Shown: piece after piece, positions 41,424 to 48,417 of the stretch | Layout of the letters: every line of letters starts with the position of its first letter | Position numbering within the stretch: position 1 is the stretch's first letter | From: a virus | IMG/VR virus record: IMGVR_UViG_3300025617_000909 | Span: 1 to 64,000 of that record | Length of the DNA stretch: 64,000 nt | Direction: 5' to 3' (one strand) | Position numbers and translations under genes: made by a program | Notes under the pieces: generated by a model | Seen by the model: the letters and a program-made list of their open reading frames with translations, nothing else | What the model was told of the DNA's origin: nothing | Databases searched by the model: none

Positions 41424-41658
41424 TGCCTTCTAAAAAATCTTTAGTAATACCGTTGATATCATTGTAATAATCTTCTTCGGTGTACTTGCCTTCTTCAATT
41501 TCTCTAATTGCTATCACACCTGGTTTATTATCTTTTGGATCAACTCGAGGTGTCGCACCATGTGATAATTGTCTAGCTCTGTACGATGCTACTTTGATGA
41601 GCAAGAATTGATTGCCCCCTAATGCTTCTATTGCTTTTTGAGATGTAATTCTTGCCAT
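41404..41658 (-). CDS. rpoZ: RNA polymerase omega subunit (RpoZ-like)
   Basis: 84 residues from the ATG at 41658, preceded by AGGAAGG. MARITSQKAIEALGGNQFLL, VASYRARQLSHG and KPGVIAIREIEEGK match bacterial omega ([39 protein letters not shown]) along the full length. Omega helps assemble RNAP by clamping beta-prime and is the site where ppGpp binds. A phage copy could replace host omega and change promoter choice or the stringent response; that part is inference. Confidence 0.85.
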   Translation of the reverse strand: MARITSQKAIEALGGNQFLLIKVASYRARQLSHGATPRVDPKDNKPGVIAIREIEEGKYTEEDYYNDINGITKDFLEGNEENEY

Positions 41659-41711
41659 AATAATCCTTCCTGTTAACGGTTCCACAAAAGGTCAAGTAAT
41701 AAGCCAAACAA

Positions 41712-41909
41712 ATGACACTATACAAACTTCAAATCACAACGGACAAAAAGTTTGCTTTTACCCGACCAGCAAAGAACAAAGTTTCTAAAGCCGGATCACG
41801 CAACCATTTCATGAGCTTTTCAAGAGCTTATGTACTGGAGTTATTCGACATAAAGTCTGAACAACGATTGCCTATCCTCGTCTACCTTCTGCTTCGCCGG
41901 TTAAGTTAA
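41712..41909 (+). CDS. Doubtful small plus-strand ORF (65 aa)
   Basis: Reads plausible protein (TTDKKFAFTRPAKNKVSKAG) but lacks a ribosome-binding site and a late box, and its 5' end overlaps a minus-strand promoter. The stretch between 41659 and 41945 otherwise holds only that promoter and a weak hairpin near 41900-41930. Low confidence. Confidence 0.3.
   Translation: MTLYKLQITTDKKFAFTRPAKNKVSKAGSRNHFMSFSRAYVLELFDIKSEQRLPILVYLLLRRLS
41717..41746 (-). promoter_or_regulatory. Sigma70-like promoter for rpoZ
   Basis: TTGTCC (41741-41746), 18 nt, TATAGT (41717-41722), giving a leader of about 50 nt with AGGAAGG. Confidence 0.5.
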
Positions 41910-41945
41910 ACACAATGTCTAACTCAACAAACTAATAATAACATC

Positions 41946-42209
41946 TTACAGCGTTTTGTCAACACCTTCTTTATCCAAAATAGAAACTTTTTCTACTCTG
42001 TCGTAACGGAAACTGCGGAAACCTTTGCTTTCTAATGCCCAGACTGCTACCACCTTATCAGAGAGTTCGCGAACTTTCTTTTGGGTGATTGGTTCATCCT
42101 TTTTAGCAGGTGGTAGATACTCTGGAACAAGTGTACAAGGCATTACACGCTTCTCACCGTTTAGTTTGGTAAAGGTTACTTCAACTACGTTTTCCTTGAG
42201 CATTGTCAT
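41946..42209 (-). CDS. DUF2693/WYL_2 Sm-like SH3-fold protein
   Basis: 87 residues from the ATG at 42209, preceded by AAAGGA. The core (ENVVEVTFTKLNGEKRVMPCTLV, later VVAVWALESKGFRSFRYDRVEKV) is the small beta-barrel family frequent in T4-like phages. A longer frame from a GTG at 42320 exists, but its extra residues are the out-of-frame reading of the 55-residue gene upstream. Confidence 0.75.
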   Translation of the reverse strand: MTMLKENVVEVTFTKLNGEKRVMPCTLVPEYLPPAKKDEPITQKKVRELSDKVVAVWALESKGFRSFRYDRVEKVSILDKEGVDKTL

Positions 42210-42348
42210 TAGGTTTTCCTTTGTTGGAATCCCCTTCATCTCTGCGATTTTTGTTTCCAAAGATTCTGTCCCATCCGTCTTCGTATGCTTTTGTGTCTGA
42301 TTGTTTTCTTGATTTGTCACCTTTACCTCCGTGCCATTGGTTGCTCAT
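42181..42348 (-). CDS. Small WHGGKG protein (55 aa)
   Basis: Starts MSNQWHGGKGDKSR and continues KAYEDGWDRIFGNK. The head W-H-G-G-K-G followed by D-x-W-D-x-I-F is a familiar short protein of T4-like marine phages. It uses a different frame from the longer DUF2693 reading and overlaps the chosen start of that gene by 29 bases. Function unknown. Confidence 0.75.
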   Translation of the reverse strand: MSNQWHGGKGDKSRKQSDTKAYEDGWDRIFGNKNRRDEGDSNKGKPNDNAQGKRS

Positions 42349-42356
42349 AAAATTCC

Positions 42357-43472
42357 TTATAAAACTTTAAAAGTTTTTATTACATTTTCCATTTCGTCGT
42401 CAGTGATATCATAAAACGGCAAATGCCAAAGATAGTCCCAACTGTGAAACATATTGTTATATTGTAAATGATTTCTTATGGTTTTGTCAAGATCTTTTGA
42501 GTATAAAAGTGTACCAATTGCAGTAGCTCTATGTCCTTTTTGAGAAAGTATAGTTCTAAGCTGGCGCACATATGGTATGATCTTTTCGTTGATTCTATTT
42601 AATGACTGTTGTTCTTTGATTAGATCAATAGTGGCACATGCCGCTACTGCTCCTAGTGTATTTGTACTTCTAGAATTTCCCAAAGGTAACCATTCATCTT
42701 TTATCACATTGTTTACTTTGCTGTCTATCAGCGTAACAGAAAGATTCTCATGACCGGATGTTAGTGCTTTGCCTAGCGTTATCATATTAGGCTTTAGTCC
42801 AAGACTATGACTGTGTAGCCAATGGCCCATTCTTCCTAGTCCTGTTAATATCTCATCAACAATTAACAGCAATTGGTATTTGTCTACTGTGTGTTGTAAT
42901 GCTTGCCAATATTCATTAGTGTCGTTGTGTAATCCATTGACCCACGGAACTGTGTCTACAAGAACAGCCGCAATGTTATCACACCCTAGTTGATGGATTG
43001 TTGTTTCGAGATCATCGAAAAATTCTACAAACTCTATTTGCGGAAAAATAGATTTATCAAAATGATGATTCATTTGCCAGCCGGTAATGCTTCCGCTATG
43101 AAAACTTTTCTTACGGACAAGAATATATTTTTTATCCTTTCCGTGATACATCCATGCTAGTTTAATTGCGTTGTCAACACTATCGCTACCACTCAACGCT
43201 CCTATATAACTGGAATATTTGTTGTCTGTAATTTCGTCAAGTTTGTTTCCAAGCTCATCCCAAACATTGTTGTTTAGTCGCCAGAACCCTGTATTTGATG
43301 TTAGAGCCGCTTGAGATATTTTTTGTGTGATAATAGGATTAGCATAACCAAAGATATTTGTGCCAGCACTAGCATGAAGATCAAACATTCCATCAATGTA
43401 ATGACCTTTACATTCTGTGAAGGTGTAGGAGTTGTCTGATTTATTTGTATCGAAGGAGTTTAGACGCTTCAT
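42357..43472 (-). CDS. Class III PLP aminotransferase-like
   Basis: 371 residues. Family motifs: GYANPIITQKI, SGSDSVDNAIKLA (94-106), IVDEILTGLGRMG (Asp206 for the pyridine nitrogen) and LGKALTSGH with Lys235 as the Schiff-base lysine. Shorter than typical family members (about 430). It overlaps the amidinotransferase stop by 4 bases, so the two are probably coupled and act in one pathway. Amino donor and acceptor unknown. Confidence 0.85.
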   Translation of the reverse strand: MKRLNSFDTNKSDNSYTFTECKGHYIDGMFDLHASAGTNIFGYANPIITQKISQAALTSNTGFWRLNNNVWDELGNKLDEITDNKYSSYIGALSGSDSVDNAIKLAWMYHGKDKKYILVRKKSFHSGSITGWQMNHHFDKSIFPQIEFVEFFDDLETTIHQLGCDNIAAVLVDTVPWVNGLHNDTNEYWQALQHTVDKYQLLLIVDEILTGLGRMGHWLHSHSLGLKPNMITLGKALTSGHENLSVTLIDSKVNNVIKDEWLPLGNSRSTNTLGAVAACATIDLIKEQQSLNRINEKIIPYVRQLRTILSQKGHRATAIGTLLYSKDLDKTIRNHLQYNNMFHSWDYLWHLPFYDITDDEMENVIKTFKVL

Positions 43473-44476
43473 ACAACACTTCGTATCTTTCCTTCACGCT
43501 TGGTATCAAGTGTGAAACAGTGTGCTCCGCTTTCCCATAATAGTCCGTGTCTAGTAGTTGTTGATAACACTTCAATGTTATTTTGTTCAAGTACTCTTTG
43601 TACTCCAGAATGTGGATTTGTTAATAATACCTTTCTCGGTGCTAGTACTAGCACGTTAGTATCAAAACATTCATCAATGCTATGGCTTCTCCATCCGCCG
43701 AACCATTTGGATAACATTCCGTCTGTGTAAATTCCGCCAGTGTCGCTGATGTCTTTACTCCATTGTTTGAAATCAATTAATTTCATGTGTTCATAAAGTT
43801 CTATAATTTTTTTATTTTGTAGTTGTTGAGGAACAAAATCTTTTTGGTATGCTACTACAGTATCATCATCAACCATAAACCACAACATATCAATATGTCC
43901 AAACCCGTCGACTGGTAGTAACTTTGTACCTATAGGAATGTTTCTTTTCATCCAATCGTAACCAAGTTTTGATCCAGGACCTCTGCTGTTGTACAAAAGT
44001 GAATTTCCGACCTTTGTCATACTAGCCATATGGGTTAGTATTTTATCTTTGTATATGTCTGCATAAATAGTTTCGCCTTTGCCGTACCATGTTTCATTCT
44101 GATCTAATCTGTTAAGTTTAGCAGAAGGTTGCTCATACCAGTTGTAACCTTGTTCGAACATACTACGGAAAATATCATAGTAAGCAAGATGCTCTGTTTC
44201 TCTTCCGGGAACACTCATCTTACCTGTGTAAATGTTGTCCATGTATACAAGAAGATTGTCTCTTGGACGTATAGGTTGAGCCTTATATCCATCAACTTGA
44301 GATGCGTCAGGACGTAAAACTTTAATACCTTGTTGTTTGAGAATGTCTGCTAGTTTGTCTAAGTCTTCTTTTGTTTCCTCAAAGACTTGTTGTAGCATAG
44401 AACTATTCTTTTCGACGGCTGGATCACAATCGCCTACAATTATTTCTTCTAATGGATCCCACTCAGTACATATCAT
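43469..44476 (-). CDS. Glycine/inosamine-type amidinotransferase
   Basis: 335 residues. WDPLEEIIVGDC at the start, PVDGFGHIDMLWF with the active-site His, and GAHCFTLDTKR with Cys320 match the amidinotransferase (PF02274) pentein fold. These enzymes move an amidino group from arginine to an amine (glycine, scyllo-inosamine). Together with the adjacent aminotransferase it could make and guanidinylate an amine. Start is leaderless, 5 nt after AATAAATA. Confidence 0.85.
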   Translation of the reverse strand: MICTEWDPLEEIIVGDCDPAVEKNSSMLQQVFEETKEDLDKLADILKQQGIKVLRPDASQVDGYKAQPIRPRDNLLVYMDNIYTGKMSVPGRETEHLAYYDIFRSMFEQGYNWYEQPSAKLNRLDQNETWYGKGETIYADIYKDKILTHMASMTKVGNSLLYNSRGPGSKLGYDWMKRNIPIGTKLLPVDGFGHIDMLWFMVDDDTVVAYQKDFVPQQLQNKKIIELYEHMKLIDFKQWSKDISDTGGIYTDGMLSKWFGGWRSHSIDECFDTNVLVLAPRKVLLTNPHSGVQRVLEQNNIEVLSTTTRHGLLWESGAHCFTLDTKREGKIRSVV

Positions 44477-44481
44477 ACTGT

Positions 44482-44489
44482 TATTTATT
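44482..44489 (-). promoter_or_regulatory. Late -10 box, leaderless start
   Basis: AATAAATA on the minus strand, spacer ACAGT (5 nt), then the ATG at 44476. Confidence 0.6.
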
Positions 44490-44496
44490 TGTAAAA

Positions 44497-44569
44497 TGGA
44501 GCGGCATCCCGGATTCGAACCGAGTTCATTTGCTTGGAAGGCAAAGTCCTCTCCCAGGAGAAATGCCGC
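44497..44569 (-). tRNA. tRNA-Gly(TCC)
   Basis: Acceptor GCGGCAT/ATGCCGC, T73 and encoded CCA, anticodon arm TTTGC-CTTCCAA-GCAAA (anticodon TCC), T arm CTCGG-TTCGAAT-CCGGG. The D arm is short (CTC-CTGGGA-GAG), about 4 nt below normal. Confidence 0.9.
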
Positions 44570-44570
44570 T

Positions 44571-44682
44571 TAAAAAAATGTACTAACACAAAGAGTAGGT
44601 AAATTCCAATGTGTCGACCAAGCAAACACAGCTATGCTTGTGCTTCCTTCTTATCGCCGTCCCTTTCAGGCTAGTACTAACT
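44571..44682 (-). other. Intergenic spacer between tRNAs
   Basis: About 110 bases between tRNA-Gly and tRNA-Ser. I see no ORF or tRNA. The octamer GTACTAAC occurs near both ends (about 44580 and 44674), which may reflect loss of a tRNA between repeats. Confidence 0.3.
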
Positions 44683-44774
44683 TGGCGGTGAGACTGGGAT
44701 TCGAACCCAGGGTACCCATTTCTAGGTACGACAAGTTAGCAACCTGCTGCCTTAAGCCACTCGGCCACCTCACC
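44683..44774 (-). tRNA. tRNA-Ser(GCT)
   Basis: Class II tRNA: acceptor GGTGAGG/TCTCACC, anticodon loop TTGCTAA (GCT), long variable arm (GTACC-TAGAAATG-GGTAC), encoded GCCA. Confidence 0.95.
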
Positions 44775-44783
44775 AAAAAATAG

Positions 44784-45275
44784 TTACTTGTTAAATTTTA
44801 ATGTGTATTCTTTGTTGTTGTTCCAAAATGTTACAGTACTATGACTGTATACTTCTTTGGTTTTTTCTTTATAACGTGTTTCTTTTGAACACACTGTTTC
44901 TGTAGTGTAACCTTGTGGACCTTTGTCTTTGTTTCCACCGATGATAGCACCGGTCAAAGCACCAACACCTGTTGTCGCTTCTTTGCCACTGCCTTTACCA
45001 AATTGGTTGCCAATAACACCGCCGATGATACCGCCGATGATAGCTCCCTCTTGATCAAACTCTTTCTTTTGTCCGTAAGGTACTTTTACGTCTTTACATA
45101 CTTCTACAATATATGGTTCCTGCTTGATCACAATTTTGTAATGATCTTCTACAACTCCCATAACATTGTTGTTAACTTGAACTTTATCAGCATGTGCTAC
45201 ACCTGAGAACGCAACTAGAAAACTTGCGCCGCAAGCGATTGTTAGTGTATGAAAATATAGTTCTTTAAAGGTCAT
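44784..45275 (-). CDS. 17-kDa-antigen-like glycine-zipper protein
   Basis: 163 residues with a Sec signal peptide (ending in VAHA, residue 29). A glycine-zipper membrane segment (EGAIIGGIIGGVIGNQFG to ALTGAIIGG, about 76-113) is typical of Rick_17kDa_Anti/2TM outer-membrane proteins. The N-terminus lacks a clear lipobox. May alter the infected cell envelope. Lies within the tRNA cluster behind its own promoter. Confidence 0.8.
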   Translation of the reverse strand: MTFKELYFHTLTIACGASFLVAFSGVAHADKVQVNNNVMGVVEDHYKIVIKQEPYIVEVCKDVKVPYGQKKEFDQEGAIIGGIIGGVIGNQFGKGSGKEATTGVGALTGAIIGGNKDKGPQGYTTETVCSKETRYKEKTKEVYSHSTVTFWNNNKEYTLKFNK

Positions 45276-45304
45276 TGCCTTTTTTCCTTTTCTGTTTCTG
45301 TTTC

Positions 45305-45380
45305 TGGTGCCGGCACCAAGAATCGAACTCGGGACCTTTGCATTACAAGTGCACTGCTCTACCTGCTGAGCTATGCCGGC
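45305..45380 (-). tRNA. tRNA-Thr(TGT)
   Basis: Acceptor GCCGGCA/TGCCGGC, anticodon loop CTTGTAA (TGT), T arm CCGAG-TTCGATT-CTTGG, encoded ACCA. Confidence 0.95.
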
Positions 45381-45405
45381 ATAATTTTATTTACATTGTC
45401 TGTTT

Positions 45406-45434
45406 ATATTACAACATAAAACAGAGTATGTCAA
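45406..45434 (-). promoter_or_regulatory. Sigma70 promoter inside the tRNA cluster
   Basis: TTGACA (45429-45434), 17 nt, TAATAT (45406-45411). Transcribes tRNA-Thr and the glycine-zipper gene. Confidence 0.6.
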
Positions 45435-45443
45435 CCTAAAAAA

Positions 45444-45519
45444 TGGTGCGCCCGGTAGGATTCGAACCTACGATCTGCCCATTATGAGTGGGTAGCTTTA
45501 ACCTCTAAGCTACAGGCGC
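45444..45519 (-). tRNA. tRNA with CAT anticodon (Met or Ile2)
   Basis: Acceptor GCGCCTG/CGGGCGC, anticodon loop CTCATAA (CAT), T arm GTAGG-TTCGAAT-CCTAC, encoded ACCA. Elongator Met versus lysidine-modified Ile cannot be decided from sequence alone. Confidence 0.9.
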
Positions 45520-45525
45520 TATGTT

Positions 45526-45602
45526 TGGAGTGGATGATGGGAGTCGAACCCACATGAAACGGATTTGCAATCCGCGGCCTAACCATTCGGCGACACATCC
45601 AC
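45526..45602 (-). tRNA. tRNA-Cys(GCA)
   Basis: Acceptor GTGGATG/CATCCAC, anticodon arm GCGGA-TTGCAAA-TCCGT (GCA), T73 and encoded CCA. Notable because the nearby enzymes and candidate peptide are cysteine-rich. Confidence 0.92.
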
Positions 45603-45607
45603 ATAAC

Positions 45608-45685
45608 TGGTCGGGGATGTAGGATTCGAACCTACGGCTTTTCCGCCCCAAACGGAACACTCTGACCAGACTGAGCTAATCCCCG
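45608..45685 (-). tRNA. tRNA-Pro(TGG)
   Basis: Acceptor CGGGGAT/ATCCCCG, anticodon arm TTCCG-TTTGGGG-CGGAA (TGG), T arm GTAGG-TTCGAAT-CCTAC, encoded ACCA. Confidence 0.95.
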
Positions 45686-45689
45686 TAAT

Positions 45690-45765
45690 TGGCACCGGTG
45701 GAAGGAATCGAACCTCCGCTGTCGTGGTTTTGGAGACCACCGCTCTACCCCTGAGCTACACCGGC
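45690..45765 (-). tRNA. tRNA-Trp(CCA)
   Basis: Acceptor GCCGGTG/CACCGGT, anticodon arm GTGGT-CTCCAAA-ACCAC (CCA), encoded GCCA. First of the cluster in transcription order. Confidence 0.95.
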
Positions 45766-45789
45766 AAAACTAAATTGTCAAAGAGCAAT

Positions 45790-45819
45790 AAAAAACCCCG
45801 GAGTGTTTAGTTCCGGGGT
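45790..45819 (-). terminator. Intrinsic terminator
   Basis: Minus strand: ACCCCGGA and TCCGGGGT form an 8-bp G/C-rich stem with a 9-nt loop, followed directly by TTTTTT (45790-45795). It ends the short transcript from the promoter at 45937-45965. Confidence 0.85.
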
Positions 45820-45849
45820 CTTTCGTAAAATTTGTAAATAATTACAACA

Positions 45850-45930
45850 TCACGTAGACCCGCAGAAACATCCACACCATCTTGGTGTACTTGGTATTAC
45901 TATAAATGTGTTTGCGTTTCTATTCATCAT
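45850..45930 (-). CDS. Candidate 26-residue Trp/Cys-rich peptide
   Basis: Short ORF whose ATG is 6 nt after TATACT of a near-consensus promoter. The first 14 residues are polar/hydrophobic; the end reads TPRWCGCFCGST with three Cys and one Trp in 7 residues. The transcript would be about 140 nt, terminated at 45790. It may be a modified peptide (RiPP) precursor, a small Zn-binding peptide, or simply part of a small RNA. No homologue can be checked here. Confidence 0.4.
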   Translation of the reverse strand: MMNRNANTFIVIPSTPRWCGCFCGST

Positions 45931-45936
45931 GTTGTT

Positions 45937-45965
45937 AGTATATGTTCGTTGTTATCTATTGTCAA
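45937..45965 (-). promoter_or_regulatory. Strong sigma70 promoter of a short transcript
   Basis: TTGACA (45960-45965), 17 nt, TATACT (45937-45942). The predicted start is 45930. The -35 lies in the last codons of the upstream gene. Confidence 0.8.
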
Positions 45966-46411
45966 CCGTTATTTTCTTCCAAACTGTCAAAAACTTCTTG
46001 ACGTCTTGAAGGTCTAACCATATTTAAGGAAGCACGGGTAACTTCTGTTATCTTATTGGCGTCTCTAGTATCAACGGCTGTACCTCCGTGTGAGATATTA
46101 AATGTCCAGCCTTTATCAGCTAGAATTGCTTGTAATTCAATTGCGGCCCAATTTGTTGTATATGCTTCATTCATGTACTTCATATCTTCAGCTGTTTCAT
46201 GATAGAACACGTATCTGTGAGTCTTACTAATGTTATCAAAAGCAGTATAAGACTTGGCTGAAGCATGACCATCAAGTATCATGTCCATCCTTAAATAGTC
46301 AAGTTCTTTGATAACATCGTCTGGTACAACGGTTGCAAAGAATTGTTCATATCCAGAAGTATCATGGATGTCTGTATCTGGATTACGAATTGTAATTATT
46401 GTAGTAAACAT
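45962..46411 (-). CDS. Hypothetical protein
   Basis: 149 residues (MFTTIITIRNPDTDIHDTSGY) with a compact alpha/beta appearance and no known domain. A late promoter GATAAATA and GAGAGGA precede the start. First gene to the right of the tRNA cluster. Confidence 0.6.
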   Translation of the reverse strand: MFTTIITIRNPDTDIHDTSGYEQFFATVVPDDVIKELDYLRMDMILDGHASAKSYTAFDNISKTHRYVFYHETAEDMKYMNEAYTTNWAAIELQAILADKGWTFNISHGGTAVDTRDANKITEVTRASLNMVRPSRRQEVFDSLEENNG

Positions 46412-46426
46412 AGTATTCCTCTCAAA

Positions 46427-46996
46427 TTATTTATCTAAGATATATTCGAACTCTTTCATAGGCTTCATTATTGAATCAAAAACATCTACGTTTAGTTTCC
46501 AAAAATGTTGTTCATGGCCTCTGTATGTAGCAATAGTTTCTAATTGTATTGTATTGTTACTTACTAGCGCAGGCGCCCATACATTATGAACAGCTCTTTG
46601 AGTTCCGACTTCACTAGGGTGTGTACTTATATAGAAATTTTTATCTCGTCCATAATGATCAATCGTTACCGGTATAAAAATCTGTCCTGTGATATGGTGC
46701 TGATCAGCAATTTCTTTTCTTGTCCTAATGCTAGTTAATGGCATGAGATCTGTAAAAGCGCAAATTCTAGTACATATTCTGTATCCAGGTAAAAAGTCTA
46801 ATTTGTGTGCGGCAAAACTAGCCACTGGAAGATTGTTATAGTAAACAATCCATACCATCATTTCTTCTTCATTACTAAGACTTTGAACTAACATTTTTTC
46901 AGTAGCATTGTTTACAAATCCTCTCTTTTTAGATTCTTCATAAAAGAAAGTTAAATCTAATTCAGGTGTCCAAGGTTTAACTATAAATTTTGCCAT
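46427..46996 (-). CDS. Hypothetical protein of the modification island
   Basis: 189 residues; the pattern VWIVYYNNLPVASFAAHKLDFLPG in a mixed alpha/beta protein faintly resembles N-acetyltransferase folds, but I cannot assign it. Its start overlaps the hydroxylase gene by 20 bases, so it is probably translated with it. Confidence 0.55.
   Translation of the reverse strand: MAKFIVKPWTPELDLTFFYEESKKRGFVNNATEKMLVQSLSNEEEMMVWIVYYNNLPVASFAAHKLDFLPGYRICTRICAFTDLMPLTSIRTRKEIADQHHITGQIFIPVTIDHYGRDKNFYISTHPSEVGTQRAVHNVWAPALVSNNTIQLETIATYRGHEQHFWKLNVDVFDSIMKPMKEFEYILDK
46428..46435 (-). promoter_or_regulatory. Late promoter (with RBS)
   Basis: GATAAATA followed by GAGAGGAATACT and the ATG at 46411. 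Confidence 0.5.
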
Positions 46997-47690
46997 TTAA
47001 ATCTTCTTTAAATTTTCCTTCGATTTTTATAGTAAGCGAAGTATGTGTACTAGGATGTAGATTACCGTGCCAATCATAATGATTAAAGTAAACAGCATGG
47101 CCGTCAACAGGGTATGTTGCTAGTATGTTGCCGCTATCGGATATATCGTAAACGTAAAAAGGCCTAGTTTTTCTAAACCTAAACCATATTAGATTTTTAT
47201 CCTCGGCTGGTGGCTCTGGGTGATCACCTTGCTCAATTGGCCAATAGTTATAATCTCTATGATAACCTTGAGGCATATATTTTTCATTGTAAAATAAACT
47301 CACAGTATCTGTATACTCAAATGGAAGACTGTCAAACACGTCTTTTATGTGTTGCGGAACAAAATCTTTGTATCCATTTGTGTCTTTGAGATGTAAAATT
47401 CTATAAGGATCGAAACTATCATACTTTAATTTCAAGTATGTTGCTAATTTTGACGGGTCGTCTTGTGGATAATCATATTCCATTCTGTGCTTATGATAAT
47501 ACAATGTTCTATGATCTCTAAGATATTGCCAATTTGTATCCATTGGTATACTACCACTAGTCCATGTTGAGTTGGACAAGTGTTGATTATCAGCATATAG
47601 TTTATACAATTCGCTTTCTGCGTCTAGCAGTGTTGAAATGTCTAAATAACTATCTAAGTTAATGAATGGATTATTGTTTATTCCCAGCAT
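46977..47690 (-). CDS. 2OG-Fe(II)-type hydroxylase, NPFINLD paralogue A
   Basis: 237 residues from the ATG at 47690. GYHRDYNYW gives His144-x-Asp146 and HYDWHGN gives His208, the iron triad. The N-terminus LGINNNPFINLDSYLDI is shared with the protein at 55.4 kb (IGKNPFINLDPFLDI), so the two are paralogues. The ATG lies 6 nt after TATAAATA with no ribosome-binding site. Substrate unknown; likely an amino-acid side chain or small molecule. Confidence 0.7.
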   Translation of the reverse strand: MLGINNNPFINLDSYLDISTLLDAESELYKLYADNQHLSNSTWTSGSIPMDTNWQYLRDHRTLYYHKHRMEYDYPQDDPSKLATYLKLKYDSFDPYRILHLKDTNGYKDFVPQHIKDVFDSLPFEYTDTVSLFYNEKYMPQGYHRDYNYWPIEQGDHPEPPAEDKNLIWFRFRKTRPFYVYDISDSGNILATYPVDGHAVYFNHYDWHGNLHPSTHTSLTIKIEGKFKEDLNGKIYS

Positions 47691-47696
47691 CAAGGA

Positions 47697-47704
47697 TATT
47701 TATA
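47697..47704 (-). promoter_or_regulatory. Consensus late -10 box, leaderless start
   Basis: TATAAATA on the minus strand, 6-nt spacer, ATG at 47690. The box touches the ATG of the divergent SGNH gene at 47704. Confidence 0.7.
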
Positions 47705-48417
47705 TGTCATTGGTAACACCAAGTAAGATAAGTGAAAATTTTTTTACAAGCGGGTTCCCTCCAATTTATAAAATTGCCAAACATCATCCTCCAAATAAAG
47801 TTACTAACAAGTGGTTAAGTATTGATGATACTGGAGAAATTGATTATTATTTTAATAGTTTAGGATACAGGGACTATGAATTTAACGGTAGAGAAAATAA
47901 TTCAATATGGTGTTTGGGTCATAGCGATACAGCAGGAGTTGGCGTTTCTGTAAAAAGTATATGGCCATCGGTATTAAAAGAATTGTCAGGTATAGACTGT
48001 TTAAATCTTGGAGTAGCAGGAGCAGGTTGGGATACTATAACTAGAATTGCTATTTCGGGTCTTAGAAAATATACTCCAAAAGCAATAGTAGTTATTGAAC
48101 CGCCAGAAGCAAGAAGAGAATATGTACATCAACACAACTCTCAATTTGTGTTACCAAGTTTGCCTAACTCAATGATGCCTTATAAAGATTTTTACAAAGT
48201 TCGGGACCACATGAGCGATATGTACAATGTTGAAAGAAATTATTATTCGTTAAAAAATGCTTGCGATGCTAAGTCAGTTGCGTTATATGTACTTGACTTT
48301 CCCGAAAGAAATAATTTAAAAAAGATAGACAAGTCAGCAGAAGGTACGCATATCGGACCTAACACTCATCGTCAATTAGCAGAGGATATTTTTAATTGTT
48401 TAGATTTGAAGAATTAA
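47704..48417 (+). CDS. SGNH/GDSL-type hydrolase-like
   Basis: 237 residues from the ATG at 47704, preceded by AAGGA at 7 nt. Blocks fit SGNH hydrolases: WCLGHSDTAGVGV (Ser in a GHS motif where GDS is usual), LNLGVAGAGWDTITRI (block II Gly/third Asn region), and GTHIGPNTHRQLAEDI (catalytic His block). They act as esterases or acetylhydrolases. It is the first gene of the plus-strand run and overlaps the radical SAM gene by 22 bases. Confidence 0.65.
   Translation: MSLVTPSKISENFFTSGFPPIYKIAKHHPPNKVTNKWLSIDDTGEIDYYFNSLGYRDYEFNGRENNSIWCLGHSDTAGVGVSVKSIWPSVLKELSGIDCLNLGVAGAGWDTITRIAISGLRKYTPKAIVVIEPPEARREYVHQHNSQFVLPSLPNSMMPYKDFYKVRDHMSDMYNVERNYYSLKNACDAKSVALYVLDFPERNNLKKIDKSAEGTHIGPNTHRQLAEDIFNCLDLKN

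Noticed and set aside
44571-44682. Degenerate tRNA between tRNA-Gly and tRNA-Ser
   Set aside because: No acceptor or T arm could be paired.
45753-45781. Promoter for the tRNA cluster from TTGACA at 45776-45781
   Set aside because: The -10 position 17 nt downstream falls in tRNA-Trp (TAGCTC) and is a poor match.
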